This document shows positions 24,381 to 36,211 of a stretch of 64,000 bases of DNA, one piece after another. Source of the DNA: an uncultured Algibacter sp. (GTDB lineage Bacteria > Bacteroidota > Bacteroidia > Flavobacteriales > Flavobacteriaceae). The translations under genes were made by a program, and so were the position numbers. The stretch lies in assembly GCF_947487605.1 (NCBI RefSeq), contig NZ_CANKXK010000009.1:106178-170177 (forward strand), in the 5' to 3' direction. The number at the start of each line of letters is the position of its first letter. The stretch's first letter is position 1. The notes under the pieces were generated by a model. It did no database searches and was not told the DNA's origin. It saw only the letters and a program-made list of their open reading frames with translations.

Positions 24381-25377
24381 TCTTATATATTTTAAGAATA
24401 TCTTCTTGTATTTTTTTTTCAGAAATTAATAAACCAGAAAATTTGGGAGCTTTAGTTCCATTTCTAAAAGCCATACTTCCAATAAACACTCTGGCTTCGT
24501 CCCAAAGGTTTTCATCTATAAAAGTTTTGAGTGTTTTTGCGCCTCCTTCTACAATTACAGAGTTTATGTTTTTATGAAATAATAAGTTGCAAATTTGTTG
24601 GGCTATATTCTTTGAGAAATCAATATCCTTTTTTGTAATCCTAATTGTTTTAGATTTCTTATTAAATACAGCTTGGGTGCTAGAGAGTTTTTCTTCTCGA
24701 TCTATAACAACTCTAAGGGGGTTTTCTCCTGTCCAATCTCGAGCTGTTAAGCTAGGGTTGTCTTTAATAACAGTATTTGTGCCTACTAATATGGCTTGCT
24801 CTTGAGTGCGCCATTTATGAACTAATTGTCTGGACATGGTGTTGGTAATCCATACTGGTTTTTGTTCTTTTTTTGATGCTGGAGCTATGTATCCATTGTT
24901 AGTTTCTGCCCATTTTAATATAATATAAGGGCGTTTTTTATTATGAAATGTAAAAAAACGTTTGTGATGTGCTTTGCATTCTTCCTCTAAAACATTTGTA
25001 ATCACATGGCAACCTGCTTTCCTGAGTTTTTCAATACCCTTGCCAGCTACCTTTTCATTGTCATCAATACAGCCAATAACGACTTTAGGTATTTTATGTT
25101 TTATTATTAAGTTACTGCAAGGAGGTGTTTTTCCAAAATGAGAACATGGCTCTAAGGTTACATAAAGTGTGGCTTCTTTTAATAATTCTTTGTTTTTCAC
25201 AGAGTTTATAGCATTAACTTCGGCATGATTACCACCATAACTACTAGTGAAGCCTTCTCCAATAATTTTGCCTTTGTAAACTATAATACAACCAACCATT
25301 GGGTTAGGTCTTGTAATACCTAAGCCTTGTTTGGCAATTTTGATGCAGCGTTTTATGTAAGTTTCGTGTGTGTTCAA
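24373..25377 (-). CDS. ribD: Bifunctional riboflavin deaminase/reductase
   Basis: The 334-residue protein joins the pyrimidine deaminase (1-145) and reductase domains (150-334). Zinc-binding residues are His 51 and Glu 53 in NHAEVNA, Cys 78 in EPCSH and Cys 87 in PPC. The reductase contains RPYIILKWAET and NSVIVEGGAKTL. It performs the second and third steps of riboflavin synthesis. No FMN riboswitch is visible upstream. The lipoprotein gene at 25380 lies two bases before it. Confidence 0.96.
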   Translation of the reverse strand: MNTHETYIKRCIKIAKQGLGITRPNPMVGCIIVYKGKIIGEGFTSSYGGNHAEVNAINSVKNKELLKEATLYVTLEPCSHFGKTPPCSNLIIKHKIPKVVIGCIDDNEKVAGKGIEKLRKAGCHVITNVLEEECKAHHKRFFTFHNKKRPYIILKWAETNNGYIAPASKKEQKPVWITNTMSRQLVHKWRTQEQAILVGTNTVIKDNPSLTARDWTGENPLRVVIDREEKLSSTQAVFNKKSKTIRITKKDIDFSKNIAQQICNLLFHKNINSVIVEGGAKTLKTFIDENLWDEARVFIGSMAFRNGTKAPKFSGLLISEKKIQEDILKIYKND

Positions 25378-25379
25378 CG

Positions 25380-25835
25380 TTACAGTTTAATTTTTACATC
25401 TTCAGTTTTATCGATATTATAGGTATATGAAAAACCAAATACCTTATATACAATAGCGCCCTTATACTGCACTTTCACTTTTCTACTAAATAAACTTCCA
25501 ATTAAGCCTCCAATGCTTTTATTGCTAAAAATACTATCTGTTGGAACTTTGGTTTTAAGAGGAATTGAAAACTCTTTTTTTGCTGGAACTTTAAAGCTTT
25601 CGGTTGAGACGCTAGCCATTTCATTATCGTTAACAAAAACTTTTATTTCATCAGTTTTAAGTTCGCCACCAATATCGTTAGGGTTCATAAATAGTGCGTC
25701 TGCGGTAAACGTGACATATCGAGAAGTAGATTCTAAAACCTTAATGTTTTCAACACGAATAAATTGAGGTTTTTCTTTAACCGAACAACGAATAAATGTG
25801 CTACATATAATTAATAAGACTAACGTTCTTTTCAT
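25380..25835 (-). CDS. LEA14-like (WHy domain) lipoprotein
   Basis: The 151-residue protein has a lipoprotein signal MKRTLVLLIICSTFIRC with Cys 17. The body is beta-rich (FTADALFMNPNDIGGELKTDEIKVFVNDNEMASV), with the asparagine-proline-containing pattern of LEA type 2/WHy domains. The role is unknown, probably an outer-membrane-attached structural protein. It starts the group LEA-ribD-HAD-YigZ and so may share its promoter. Confidence 0.72.
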   Translation of the reverse strand: MKRTLVLLIICSTFIRCSVKEKPQFIRVENIKVLESTSRYVTFTADALFMNPNDIGGELKTDEIKVFVNDNEMASVSTESFKVPAKKEFSIPLKTKVPTDSIFSNKSIGGLIGSLFSRKVKVQYKGAIVYKVFGFSYTYNIDKTEDVKIKL

Positions 25836-25888
25836 GTGCTATTTTATTTTCTGAATTTTATAAATTAAATTAGTACTAATTCCATGAA

Positions 25889-25904
25889 TTTTAATCGATT
25901 AAAA
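25889..25904. other. 16-bp perfect palindrome in a divergent promoter region
   Basis: TTTTAATCGATTAAAA is an exact inverted repeat in the 144-bp gap between two divergent genes (starts 25835 and 25980). It may be a regulator site. The AT-rich composition makes a chance palindrome possible. Confidence 0.35.
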
Positions 25905-25979
25905 TATTATAAAATAATTAAAATTCAGGCTAGTTTCATTTCAAATATTTCTGATTTGGCGTATATTCACTAACTCAAA

Positions 25980-26479
25980 ATGTTATTTGAAGTGCGTAAA
26001 GATACTATAGTTATTCGAGAAATTGAACCCAAAGATAATGCTCAGATAGAGCAAGTTATTCGAGCATGTTTTCATGAGTTTAAAATCCCATTAGAAGGAA
26101 CGGCTTATGAGGATGAAGAAACACCAAGAATGTACGAGTCTTATCAAAATAATAATGATATTTACTTTGTTTTGGATAATGATGGTAAAATTCTTGGCGG
26201 TGGAGGTATTAAGACACTAAGTAGTTTTGATAAAGATGTTTGTGAAATACAAAAAATGTACTTTTCCCCCAAAGTAAGAGGTAAAGGTTATGGTAAAAAG
26301 CTATTTGAAATGTGCATGAGTGCTGCGACAGACTTGGGTTACAAAAAGTGCTATCTGGAATCTGCACCACAACTTAAAACAGCTATACACATATATGAAA
26401 GTTATGGGTTTAAGCATTTAGAAAAATCTTTAGGTAATACAGGGCATTATTCGTGTGGTGTCTGGATGATAAGAGATTT

Positions 26480-26483
<4 letters not shown>
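25980..26483 (+). CDS. GNAT family N-acetyltransferase
   Basis: The 167-residue protein shows VIREIEPKDNAQIEQVIRACF, the acetyl-CoA loop VRGKGYGKKLFEM (RGKGxG) and the C-terminal YESYGFKHLEKSLGNTGHYSCGVWMIRDL. The substrate is not predictable; the layout resembles small-molecule acetyltransferases. Its stop overlaps the prmC start by four bases (ATGA), so the two are translationally coupled. Confidence 0.88.
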
Positions 26484-29322
<2,839 letters not shown>

Positions 29323-29377
29323 TTAAAAAAAATATCGATAAAAAGCATTTATTTATCGTTTAATTGTAATATTTTTT

Positions 29378-29385
29378 TATATTTG
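29378..29385 (+). promoter_or_regulatory. -7 box before the YhhN-like gene
   Basis: TATATTTG is an exact TAnnTTTG element ending 25 bases before the ATG at 29411. Confidence 0.5.
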
Positions 29386-29410
29386 TTGCTTAAACTAATA
29401 AACTCTAGTT

Positions 29411-30148
29411 ATGAGCATATCAAAAATCTTAGTAGGTTTTATCATACTTTTATGTATGTTTTTTGCGGTATTTGAATTTAGCGATATGTCCTGGTTGGCT
29501 GTATTTTCTAGAGGTCTTATAGTGCCTTCAATCACGGCACTCTTTATTATTAACTACAAACCAAAAAGTTGTTGTTTTGTCTTGTTTTTAGTTCTTTTTT
29601 CAGTAGCAGAATTGTTATCTATATCAGATATATTGCCATTTATTGCTAAAAACATACCTTATTCTTTTTTATATTATGCATGTAATGGTTTATATGCTAT
29701 GGCATATTCTGTTTTATTTTATACCATCATTAAATCATTAAATTTCAAAATAGTTGTAAGAAACTTTTTTGTGCATCTATTAGTTTTAGGGTTTTTAAAC
29801 GGGTACTTGTTGTATGTGCTTTTCAAAATTATGAGTCCTTATTTAGCAGTTGTAGGAGAAATTGTTATCGAATCTACATATACTATTGCAATTCTTCTTG
29901 TGCTTTCTGCTTCTCTTATTAATTTTCTTTATAAAGATTCGCAGAAGTCATTATTAATGTTCTTAGGATCTCTTTGTGTTGTTTTTTCAGAAGTAATTCA
30001 AATAGCTTATTTGTACATTTCGTCTAAAATTCTCTTGGATATATTCTATACGATGCTTATGGTAATTGCCTTCTATTTATTTTATAAACAGGCTACAATA
30101 AGTGAAGAAGATACGACGGTTTTATCAGGTAATGAGGTTTTTAAATAA
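29411..30148 (+). CDS. Multi-pass membrane protein, YhhN/lysoplasmalogenase-like
   Basis: The 245-residue protein is almost wholly hydrophobic, with about eight membrane helices, and has a short charged tail. Length and helix number fit the YhhN (lysoplasmalogenase) family, and FLGSLCVVFSEVIQIAYLY resembles the family's acidic late helix, but the match is weak. It ends one base from the convergent DoxX gene. If it is not a YhhN protein, it is an uncharacterised integral membrane protein. Confidence 0.55.
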   Translation: MSISKILVGFIILLCMFFAVFEFSDMSWLAVFSRGLIVPSITALFIINYKPKSCCFVLFLVLFSVAELLSISDILPFIAKNIPYSFLYYACNGLYAMAYSVLFYTIIKSLNFKIVVRNFFVHLLVLGFLNGYLLYVLFKIMSPYLAVVGEIVIESTYTIAILLVLSASLINFLYKDSQKSLLMFLGSLCVVFSEVIQIAYLYISSKILLDIFYTMLMVIAFYLFYKQATISEEDTTVLSGNEVFK

Positions 30149-30526
30149 CTATAATTTTAAGAAAGGAATGTCTTTTTTAAACTGATAAAGAATAATTGCA
30201 GCTAAAATAAAAGTAAAAACTGCTGTTGAAAATAATAATCCACCATCTCCATTTATTTCTATTCCAAGCATGGTTAAATGCATCATGATGGCGCCGCCAA
30301 TAATGCCTAACGTTAATAATGCTCCTGTCCAAACGGTTTTTGGTATTAGTAATAAGATACCCGCTATAAGTTCTAGTATACCTATAGCAATCCTTCCAAA
30401 AGGCTCGAGTCCAACTTTTTCAAAAATATAGACACTGTCCGGATGCGCAGTAAATTTGAATCGCAGCGTTTGAATTAAAATAAGAGCAACTAGTATTCTA
30501 AGTGCAAGAAGTATGTTTTTTTTCAT
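30149..30526 (-). CDS. DoxX family membrane protein
   Basis: The 125-residue protein has four membrane helices and the family pattern KTQTLRFKFTAHPDSVYIFEKVG (short loop after helix 1), EPFGRIAIGILELIAGILLLIP and GAIMMHLTMLGIEI. DoxX-like proteins are small quinone-related or redox membrane proteins with little defined function. It stands alone on the minus strand between a convergent gene and the nucleotidase pair. Confidence 0.82.
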   Translation of the reverse strand: MKKNILLALRILVALILIQTLRFKFTAHPDSVYIFEKVGLEPFGRIAIGILELIAGILLLIPKTVWTGALLTLGIIGGAIMMHLTMLGIEINGDGGLLFSTAVFTFILAAIILYQFKKDIPFLKL

Positions 30527-30592
30527 GGTAAGTTAATTTATAATGCCTTAGACGAAGAAAATCTTAGTACTTATCAATAAGAGTAAAAAAAA

Positions 30593-31510
30593 TTATACAA
30601 TAATAGAAGTTCCGTTTACAGATTTGTTTTTCTCAGAATCAAAATAAAAATCAATTTTTCCTAAATTTAAGCCATAACACCCAACTTGATTTACTAACAT
30701 ATTCTTATCGTCTGCATTTTTCACAATTGTTGGTTTCGGTAAAAAAGTATGGGTGTGACCACCTATTATTAAATCTATATTCTTAGTAAGTGATGCGAGC
30801 TTTAAATCACTTATTTTATTTGGATTATTTCTATAATGGTAGCCTAGGTGCGATAAACAAATTATTAAATCGCATTGCTCATCAACTTTTAATGTTCTAG
30901 TCATTTCTTGAGAAATTTCAACAGGATCTAAATATTTTGTTTCCTTAGACAAAGAGGGATCAACAAGTCCTTTCAACTCAATTCCTAAACCAAAAACTCC
31001 AATTTTAATACCATCCTTTAAAAATATTTTATAAGGTTTGGTATGCGAATCCATTATGGTGTTTGAGAAATCGTAGTTTGCCGAAACGAATTCAAAATCT
31101 GCGTAAGGTAATTGCGCATAAAGCCCTTCTATTCCATTGTCAAAATCATGATTTCCAATGGTAGCCAAGTCGTATTTTAGTTTACTCATGATTTTAAATT
31201 CTAACTCACCGCCATAGTAATTAAAATATGGTGTGCCTTGAAAAATATCACCTGCATCCAGTAATAATGTGTGTGCATTTTCTTTTCTTATGGATTCAAT
31301 AAGACTTGCTCTTCTTGCAACGCCTCCTTTATTGGCATTTCTTCCATCTTCTGAGCCAAAAGCATCTATATGACTATGTACATCGTTTGTATGTAGAATA
31401 GTTATTTTCTTTTTAGATTTAAAATTTGTGAAAGACTGTAGACCAATAGCTCCTATAGCTATGGCTGCAGTTCCAGAAGCGGCTTGTTGTATAAAATCTC
31501 TACGTCTCAT
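30593..31510 (-). CDS. Metallophosphatase, 5'-nucleotidase N-terminal domain, Tat exported
   Basis: The 305-residue protein starts with a twin-arginine signal (RRRDFIQQAASGTAAIAIGAIG). It then carries the calcineurin-like phosphoesterase motifs of UshA-type nucleotidases: LHTNDVHSH, LLDAGDIFQG, TIGNHDFD and IIGGHTHTF. It lacks the C-terminal substrate domain, which is encoded by the neighbouring gene at 31520. Together the two would form one periplasmic 5'-nucleotidase that removes phosphate from nucleotides or UDP-sugars. Confidence 0.93.
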   Translation of the reverse strand: MRRRDFIQQAASGTAAIAIGAIGLQSFTNFKSKKKITILHTNDVHSHIDAFGSEDGRNANKGGVARRASLIESIRKENAHTLLLDAGDIFQGTPYFNYYGGELEFKIMSKLKYDLATIGNHDFDNGIEGLYAQLPYADFEFVSANYDFSNTIMDSHTKPYKIFLKDGIKIGVFGLGIELKGLVDPSLSKETKYLDPVEISQEMTRTLKVDEQCDLIICLSHLGYHYRNNPNKISDLKLASLTKNIDLIIGGHTHTFLPKPTIVKNADDKNMLVNQVGCYGLNLGKIDFYFDSEKNKSVNGTSIIV

Positions 31511-31519
31511 TTGTAAAAA

Positions 31520-32278
31520 TTATTTGATTTGGATAAATCTATCATCAATAACTGGGTTAATCGTATCAACCTTTTTTAAATGGTCTATCAAAGCGTTTCG
31601 TATTTTGTAGTTAAGAATATATAAGCTATCATTAGGTTTAAAGAACGTCATACTGTCTCCGCCATTATATAAAAAATCATTTGTGCAAACATAATATGTG
31701 GTATTTGGGTCTATACTTTTTCCTTTGATGCTAACTTCAATAGCTTCAAAGTCCTTATCAAGTATAAGCTTTAACTTTGATATAGGGTGCGCTCGTTTTG
31801 CTGTTTTTAAATAGTTAATTAAACTATTAATTTGTGTACTTTTTAGAGCAACAACTACAATGCTATTTTCAAAAGGCATTATTTCATAAGCTGTTCTTGT
31901 TTTGAGATTACCTTTAGAAATAATAGAACGGATTCCACCATGATTTAATAAAACAAAATCAATATCATGTCCTGTTCTTTTTTTAAATATTGGGTTAGCT
32001 TCTTCATAAACCACATCTGCCATAAAATTACCAATAGCTGTATTTAAATGCCCATCTGTTTTAGAATAGGTTTCGGGCGCATATGCTAGAACACTATCTA
32101 AATCTTTTTCAATATGACTCCTAAATGGTGCTATAAATGCTTCAATTTCAGGGTCTGTTTCTAAGCTGTCTGAAATTTCAATTTTTTTACCTTCAATTTT
32201 AACAAGATGAAATTTTTCATTTTTGCAGTTTAAAAAAAACAAAAAATATAACAAAAAAAAGAAATGTGTAATCCTCAT
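31520..32278 (-). CDS. 5'-nucleotidase C-terminal domain lipoprotein
   Basis: The 252-residue protein has a lipoprotein signal (MRITHFFFLLYFLFFLNC, Cys 18) and the 5'-nucleotidase C-terminal fold: ETYSKTDGHLNTAIGNFMADVVYEEA, FVLLNHGGIRS, YEIMPFENSIVVV, and YYVCTNDFLYNGGDSM, which forms the nucleoside-binding part. It has no metal-site domain. It lies nine bases before the metallophosphatase gene, in the same operon but in the reverse of the domain order of a fused enzyme. Confidence 0.92.
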   Translation of the reverse strand: MRITHFFFLLYFLFFLNCKNEKFHLVKIEGKKIEISDSLETDPEIEAFIAPFRSHIEKDLDSVLAYAPETYSKTDGHLNTAIGNFMADVVYEEANPIFKKRTGHDIDFVLLNHGGIRSIISKGNLKTRTAYEIMPFENSIVVVALKSTQINSLINYLKTAKRAHPISKLKLILDKDFEAIEVSIKGKSIDPNTTYYVCTNDFLYNGGDSMTFFKPNDSLYILNYKIRNALIDHLKKVDTINPVIDDRFIQIK

Positions 32279-32310
32279 ATATTATACGAATATTTTGAAA
32301 GTACTTTTGT

Positions 32311-32318
32311 TACCTTTG
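32311..32318 (+). promoter_or_regulatory. -7 box of the DUF6913-dapA operon
   Basis: TACCTTTG is an exact TAnnTTTG element 18 bases before the ATG at 32337. Confidence 0.6.
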
Positions 32319-32336
32319 CGGAAAGTATAAATATAA

Positions 32337-32855
32337 ATGATTTTAAAGGGTTTTAAAGAAAAATCTAATAAAAAGTATTTAAACAAAATACTATCTAAAC
32401 GTCATGTTTATGTAGATGATAGTAAAATAAAAAGTTTAGGGGTTATTTTAAATATTGATGAGGTTGATGACTTCGAACGTTTCCGAAACTTAGCCACTTA
32501 TATTAGAGTACGCCCTAACAGATTAAAAGTAATTGCTTTTTCCCCTACAAAAAGTGAAAAACCTAATTTTTGGGAGGTGTGTTTTAACCCAAAAGACATA
32601 GGTTGGAAAGGGGCAATTAAAAATATTGAATTACAATCGTTTCTTGATACATCTTATGATGCTCTTATAAGTTATTACACAAGCGACGATTTGGAGTTAA
32701 AATTATTAACTGGATTGTCTAAAGCAAAATTTAAAGTTGGGATTTTGCAAACAGACCCCAGACTAAATGATTTAATTATAAAAACCAATTTGAACGAATT
32801 TAACGTATTTAAAAAAGAACTTTTTAAGTACTTAACTATATTAAATAAAATTTGA
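32337..32855 (+). CDS. DUF6913 family protein
   Basis: The 172-residue soluble protein is a conserved flavobacterial family placed just before dapA. It has no signal peptide or enzyme motif that I can name; it shows [16 protein letters not shown] in the centre and a repeated lysine-rich surface. Only one base lies between its stop codon and the dapA start, so it is co-transcribed with lysine/peptidoglycan precursor synthesis. Function unknown. Confidence 0.75.
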   Translation: MILKGFKEKSNKKYLNKILSKRHVYVDDSKIKSLGVILNIDEVDDFERFRNLATYIRVRPNRLKVIAFSPTKSEKPNFWEVCFNPKDIGWKGAIKNIELQSFLDTSYDALISYYTSDDLELKLLTGLSKAKFKVGILQTDPRLNDLIIKTNLNEFNVFKKELFKYLTILNKI

Positions 32856-32856
32856 A

Positions 32857-33738
32857 ATGAATAGTAAGTTCCTTGGAACCGGAGTTGCGTTAGTTACACC
32901 TTTTAAAGCAGATTTAAGTATCGACCATGATGCCTTAATCAATATCGTTAATTTTAATATTGAAAATGGGACCGATTATCTAGTTATATGTGGTACAACA
33001 GGTGAAAGTGTAACGCTTACTAAAGATGAAAAGAAAGCTGTAATTAAAACAATTGTTGAAGCAAATAATGGGCGTGTGCCAAATGTTTTAGGTATTGGAG
33101 GTAACAATACAGCAAGTATTATTGAAGAAATTAAAACAACCAATTTTAGTAATATAGATGCTATTTTATCTGTGTCACCATATTATAGTAAGCCCACACA
33201 AGAAGGTATTTATCAGCATTTTAAAGCAATTTCTGAAGCATCACCTATTGATGTGATTTTGTATAATGTTCCAGGTAGGACTTCAAAAAACATGGAACCA
33301 GATACAACGTTAAGATTGGCAAGAGATTTTAACAACGTAATTGCAGTAAAAGAAGCTGGTAATAATGTGTCTCAATACTTACAATTAATTAAGAACAAAC
33401 CAGAAGATTTTCTTGTTATTTCTGGTGATGACGATTTGGCATTAAGTGTTGTTTTAGCTGGTGGTGCAGGCGTTATTTCTGTTATTGGGCAGGCTTTTCC
33501 AAAGGAGTTTTCGCAAATGATTCGTTTAGGTTTAAAAGGCGATTCTAAATCGTCTTTCAATATGCATTTTAAGTTAATGGATGTGGTAGATTATATTTTC
33601 GAAGAGAATAATCCAGCTGGTATTAAGGCAGTATTTGAGGCGCTTAATTTATGTCAAGACACTGTTCGATTACCACTTGTTCCAGCATCAAAACAATTAA
33701 AAGAGAAGATTAAGCGTTTTGTAAGTGAATTTAACTAA
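32857..33738 (+). CDS. dapA: 4-hydroxy-tetrahydrodipicolinate synthase
   Basis: The 293-residue aldolase condenses pyruvate and aspartate semialdehyde at the start of lysine and diaminopimelate synthesis. It shows [13 protein letters not shown] (the threonine pair), [11 protein letters not shown] with the catalytic Tyr, and the Schiff-base lysine in VIAVKEAG. It is a standard (beta/alpha)8 protein of normal length. Its genome neighbour dapF, on the same pathway, is 16 kb away. Confidence 0.97.
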   Translation: MNSKFLGTGVALVTPFKADLSIDHDALINIVNFNIENGTDYLVICGTTGESVTLTKDEKKAVIKTIVEANNGRVPNVLGIGGNNTASIIEEIKTTNFSNIDAILSVSPYYSKPTQEGIYQHFKAISEASPIDVILYNVPGRTSKNMEPDTTLRLARDFNNVIAVKEAGNNVSQYLQLIKNKPEDFLVISGDDDLALSVVLAGGAGVISVIGQAFPKEFSQMIRLGLKGDSKSSFNMHFKLMDVVDYIFEENNPAGIKAVFEALNLCQDTVRLPLVPASKQLKEKIKRFVSEFN

Positions 33739-33827
33739 TGTTAAATATAACTTAAACCTTGTATTTACTGTATTCCAACAATTATTTTAGTAGCAAAATT
33801 ATATTTTTAAAATCCATAATAATAACT

Positions 33828-33835
33828 TAATTTTG
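33828..33835 (+). promoter_or_regulatory. -7 box of the bamD operon
   Basis: TAATTTTG fits TAnnTTTG, 17 bases before the bamD ATG. It would serve the five-gene run bamD to recN. Confidence 0.55.
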
Positions 33836-33852
33836 CATCCTGTTTTAAATCT

Positions 33853-34653
33853 ATGAAGAAATCTCTGTACATATTATTGGCATTCATTGTGTTAAGTTCA
33901 TGTAGTGAATATCAAAAAGTATTAAAAGCTGAAGAAATTGCGCCTAAGTTTAAAATGGGGGAAGATCTTTATAACGAAGGTAAATATGCTAAAGCTAATA
34001 GGTTATTTGCTCAAATAGTACCTAACTATAGAGGGAAGCCACAAGCTGAAAAACTTATGTATTTGTATTCTAATTCATTTTATAAAATGAATGATTATTA
34101 TGTCGCAGGTTATCAGTTTGAGCGTTTCGCAACAAGTTATCCTAAAAGTGAAAAGGTAGAAGAAGCTTCTTTTTTAAGCGCTAAGAGTTATTATATGTTA
34201 TCGCCTGCTTATACTAAAGATCAGAAGGAAACAAAAGAAGCTATTGAAAAACTTCAAAACTTTATCAACCTATTTCCCGATTCTGAATATTTAAAAGAAG
34301 CCAGTGATTTAGTTCAAGAATTAGATTTCAAATTAGAAAAAAAAGCATACAGTATTGCTAAACAGTATAATCGCATATCAGATTACCCGGCATCAATAAA
34401 ATCTTTTGATAACTTTATATTTGAATTCCCAGGATCTTCATTGCGAGAAGATGCCTTATTTTATAAGCTAGATTCTTCGTTTAAACTTGCTGTTAATAGT
34501 GTAGAAAGTAAAAAGGAAGAACGATTAAAAGAGGCAAAAATTACTTGCAATACATTTATAAAGACCTATAAAAATTCCGAGCATATTGAAGATGTAAATA
34601 ATATGGCGGTTGAAATAGATAACGAATTAAAAAATTATAGCAATAAAAGCTAA
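33853..34653 (+). CDS. bamD: Outer membrane protein assembly factor BamD
   Basis: The 266-residue lipoprotein (signal MKKSLYILLAFIVLSSC, Cys 17) has five TPR-like helical pairs, e.g. ADNLYNEGKYAKANRLFAQIV-type and YVAGYQFERFATSYPKSEKVEEASF. It is the helper of BamA in folding beta-barrel proteins. It opens a conserved Bacteroidota operon with the omega-like subunit, coaBC, DUF4835 and recN, where the gaps are only a few bases. Confidence 0.94.
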   Translation: MKKSLYILLAFIVLSSCSEYQKVLKAEEIAPKFKMGEDLYNEGKYAKANRLFAQIVPNYRGKPQAEKLMYLYSNSFYKMNDYYVAGYQFERFATSYPKSEKVEEASFLSAKSYYMLSPAYTKDQKETKEAIEKLQNFINLFPDSEYLKEASDLVQELDFKLEKKAYSIAKQYNRISDYPASIKSFDNFIFEFPGSSLREDALFYKLDSSFKLAVNSVESKKEERLKEAKITCNTFIKTYKNSEHIEDVNNMAVEIDNELKNYSNKS

Positions 34654-34658
34654 TACAC

Positions 34659-34994
34659 ATGAAGATAGATTTAAAAAAAACCACGGCTCCTGTTAATACA
34701 GTAACTTACGACAGAAACCAAGTTGATGAATTAACGGATAATATCTATGAGTCAATTTCAATTATCTCTAGACGTGCAGAGCAAATTAACACAGAGATAA
34801 AAAAAGAGCTAATTGATAAGTTAGAAGAATTCGCTACTTATAATGATAGCCTTGAAGAAATTTTTGAAAACAAAGAACAGATTGAAGTTTCTAAGTTTTA
34901 TGAAAAATTACCAAAACCTCATGCTTTAGCGGTACAGGAATGGTTAACAGATAAAATTTATTTTAGAAATACTGAGGAAGATTCTCAGGAATAA
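34659..34994 (+). CDS. rpoZ: RNA polymerase omega-like subunit
   Basis: The 111-residue protein lies five bases after bamD and contains VNTVTYDRNQVDELTDNIYESISIISRRAEQI, a diverged RpoZ core (usual R-A-x-x-I in the middle). It is the flavobacterial form of omega, which aids assembly of RNA polymerase. The position between bamD and coaBC is the typical one in the phylum. Confidence 0.85.
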   Translation: MKIDLKKTTAPVNTVTYDRNQVDELTDNIYESISIISRRAEQINTEIKKELIDKLEEFATYNDSLEEIFENKEQIEVSKFYEKLPKPHALAVQEWLTDKIYFRNTEEDSQE

Positions 34995-34999
34995 TATTT

Positions 35000-36211
35000 A
35001 TGAGTTTATTAAGCGGCAAAAATATACTATTAGGCATAAGTGCTGGTATAGCCGCTTATAAAACCGCTTCATTAGTTAGGCTGTTTGTAAAATCTGGTGC
35101 CAATGTAAAAGTTGTGATGACACCATCTTCAAAAGATTTTATTACGCCGTTAACACTATCAACACTTTCTAAAAACCCAGTTTATTCATCTTTTACAAAT
35201 GAAGATGACGACAATGCTATTTGGAATAATCATGTCGATTTAGGCCTGTGGGCAGATTTATTTTTGATTGCGCCAGCCACAGCAAATACCTTGTCTAAAA
35301 TGGCAAATGGTGTGTGCGATAATTTACTTTTAGCAACCTATTTATCTGCTAAGTGCCCCGTATATTTTGCACCAGCTATGGATCTAGATATGTACAAGCA
35401 TGAAAGTACACTAAGATCTTTTAAGATCTTAAAAAGTTACGGCAACATCATGATTCCAGCTACAAAAGGGGAGCTAGCAAGTGGATTAGTTGGTGAAGGA
35501 AGAATGGCAGAACCTGAAGATATTGTCAGTTTCATTGAAGACAATATGTTGCAAAAACTACCACTTCGTGGAAAGAAAGTGCTTATAACTGCAGGTCCAA
35601 CTTACGAAGCTATTGACCCTGTTCGATTTATAGGGAATCATTCTAGCGGTAAAATGGGTTTCGAAATTGCTAAAGCATCTGCAAACTTAGGAGCAGAAGT
35701 TATTTTAATTACAGGGCCAACACATCAACAGGTATCACATAAGTTAATTAATACAATACCCGTAGTTGGTGCTCAAGAAATGTATAATGCTGTACATCAA
35801 TATTTTAATGATGTTGATATAGCTATACTTTCGGCTGCTGTTGCAGATTTTAAACCAAAAGAAGTAGCTACTCAGAAAATAAAAAAGAAAGATACAACGT
35901 TAACATTAGAGCTAGAAAAAACGAAAGATATTTTAGCTTCGCTAGGTCAAATTAAAACACAGCAGTATTTAGTCGGGTTTGCTTTAGAAACTAATAACGA
36001 ACTTGAAAATGCAAAAGGTAAACTAAAAAAGAAGAATTTAAATTTAATTGTTTTAAATTCGTTAAACGACAAAGGAGCTGGTTTTAAAACAAACACAAAC
36101 AAAGTTACTTTTATTGATAATAAAGATATTGTAACCGAGTTTGAGTTAAAAACAAAGACCGAAGTTGCTCAAGATTTATTAAGTTACATCTTAAAACATA
36201 TACATGCGTAA
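35000..36211 (+). CDS. coaBC: Bifunctional phosphopantothenoylcysteine decarboxylase/synthetase
   Basis: The 403-residue fusion enzyme makes phosphopantetheine from phosphopantothenate and cysteine. The CoaC half (1-180) has ISAGIAAYKTASLVR, His 78 in WNNHVDLGLWAD and PAMDLDMYKH. The CoaB half (190-403) has ITAGPTYEAIDPVRFIGNHSSGKMG. It overlaps the next gene by eight bases. Confidence 0.96.
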   Translation: MSLLSGKNILLGISAGIAAYKTASLVRLFVKSGANVKVVMTPSSKDFITPLTLSTLSKNPVYSSFTNEDDDNAIWNNHVDLGLWADLFLIAPATANTLSKMANGVCDNLLLATYLSAKCPVYFAPAMDLDMYKHESTLRSFKILKSYGNIMIPATKGELASGLVGEGRMAEPEDIVSFIEDNMLQKLPLRGKKVLITAGPTYEAIDPVRFIGNHSSGKMGFEIAKASANLGAEVILITGPTHQQVSHKLINTIPVVGAQEMYNAVHQYFNDVDIAILSAAVADFKPKEVATQKIKKKDTTLTLELEKTKDILASLGQIKTQQYLVGFALETNNELENAKGKLKKKNLNLIVLNSLNDKGAGFKTNTNKVTFIDNKDIVTEFELKTKTEVAQDLLSYILKHIHA

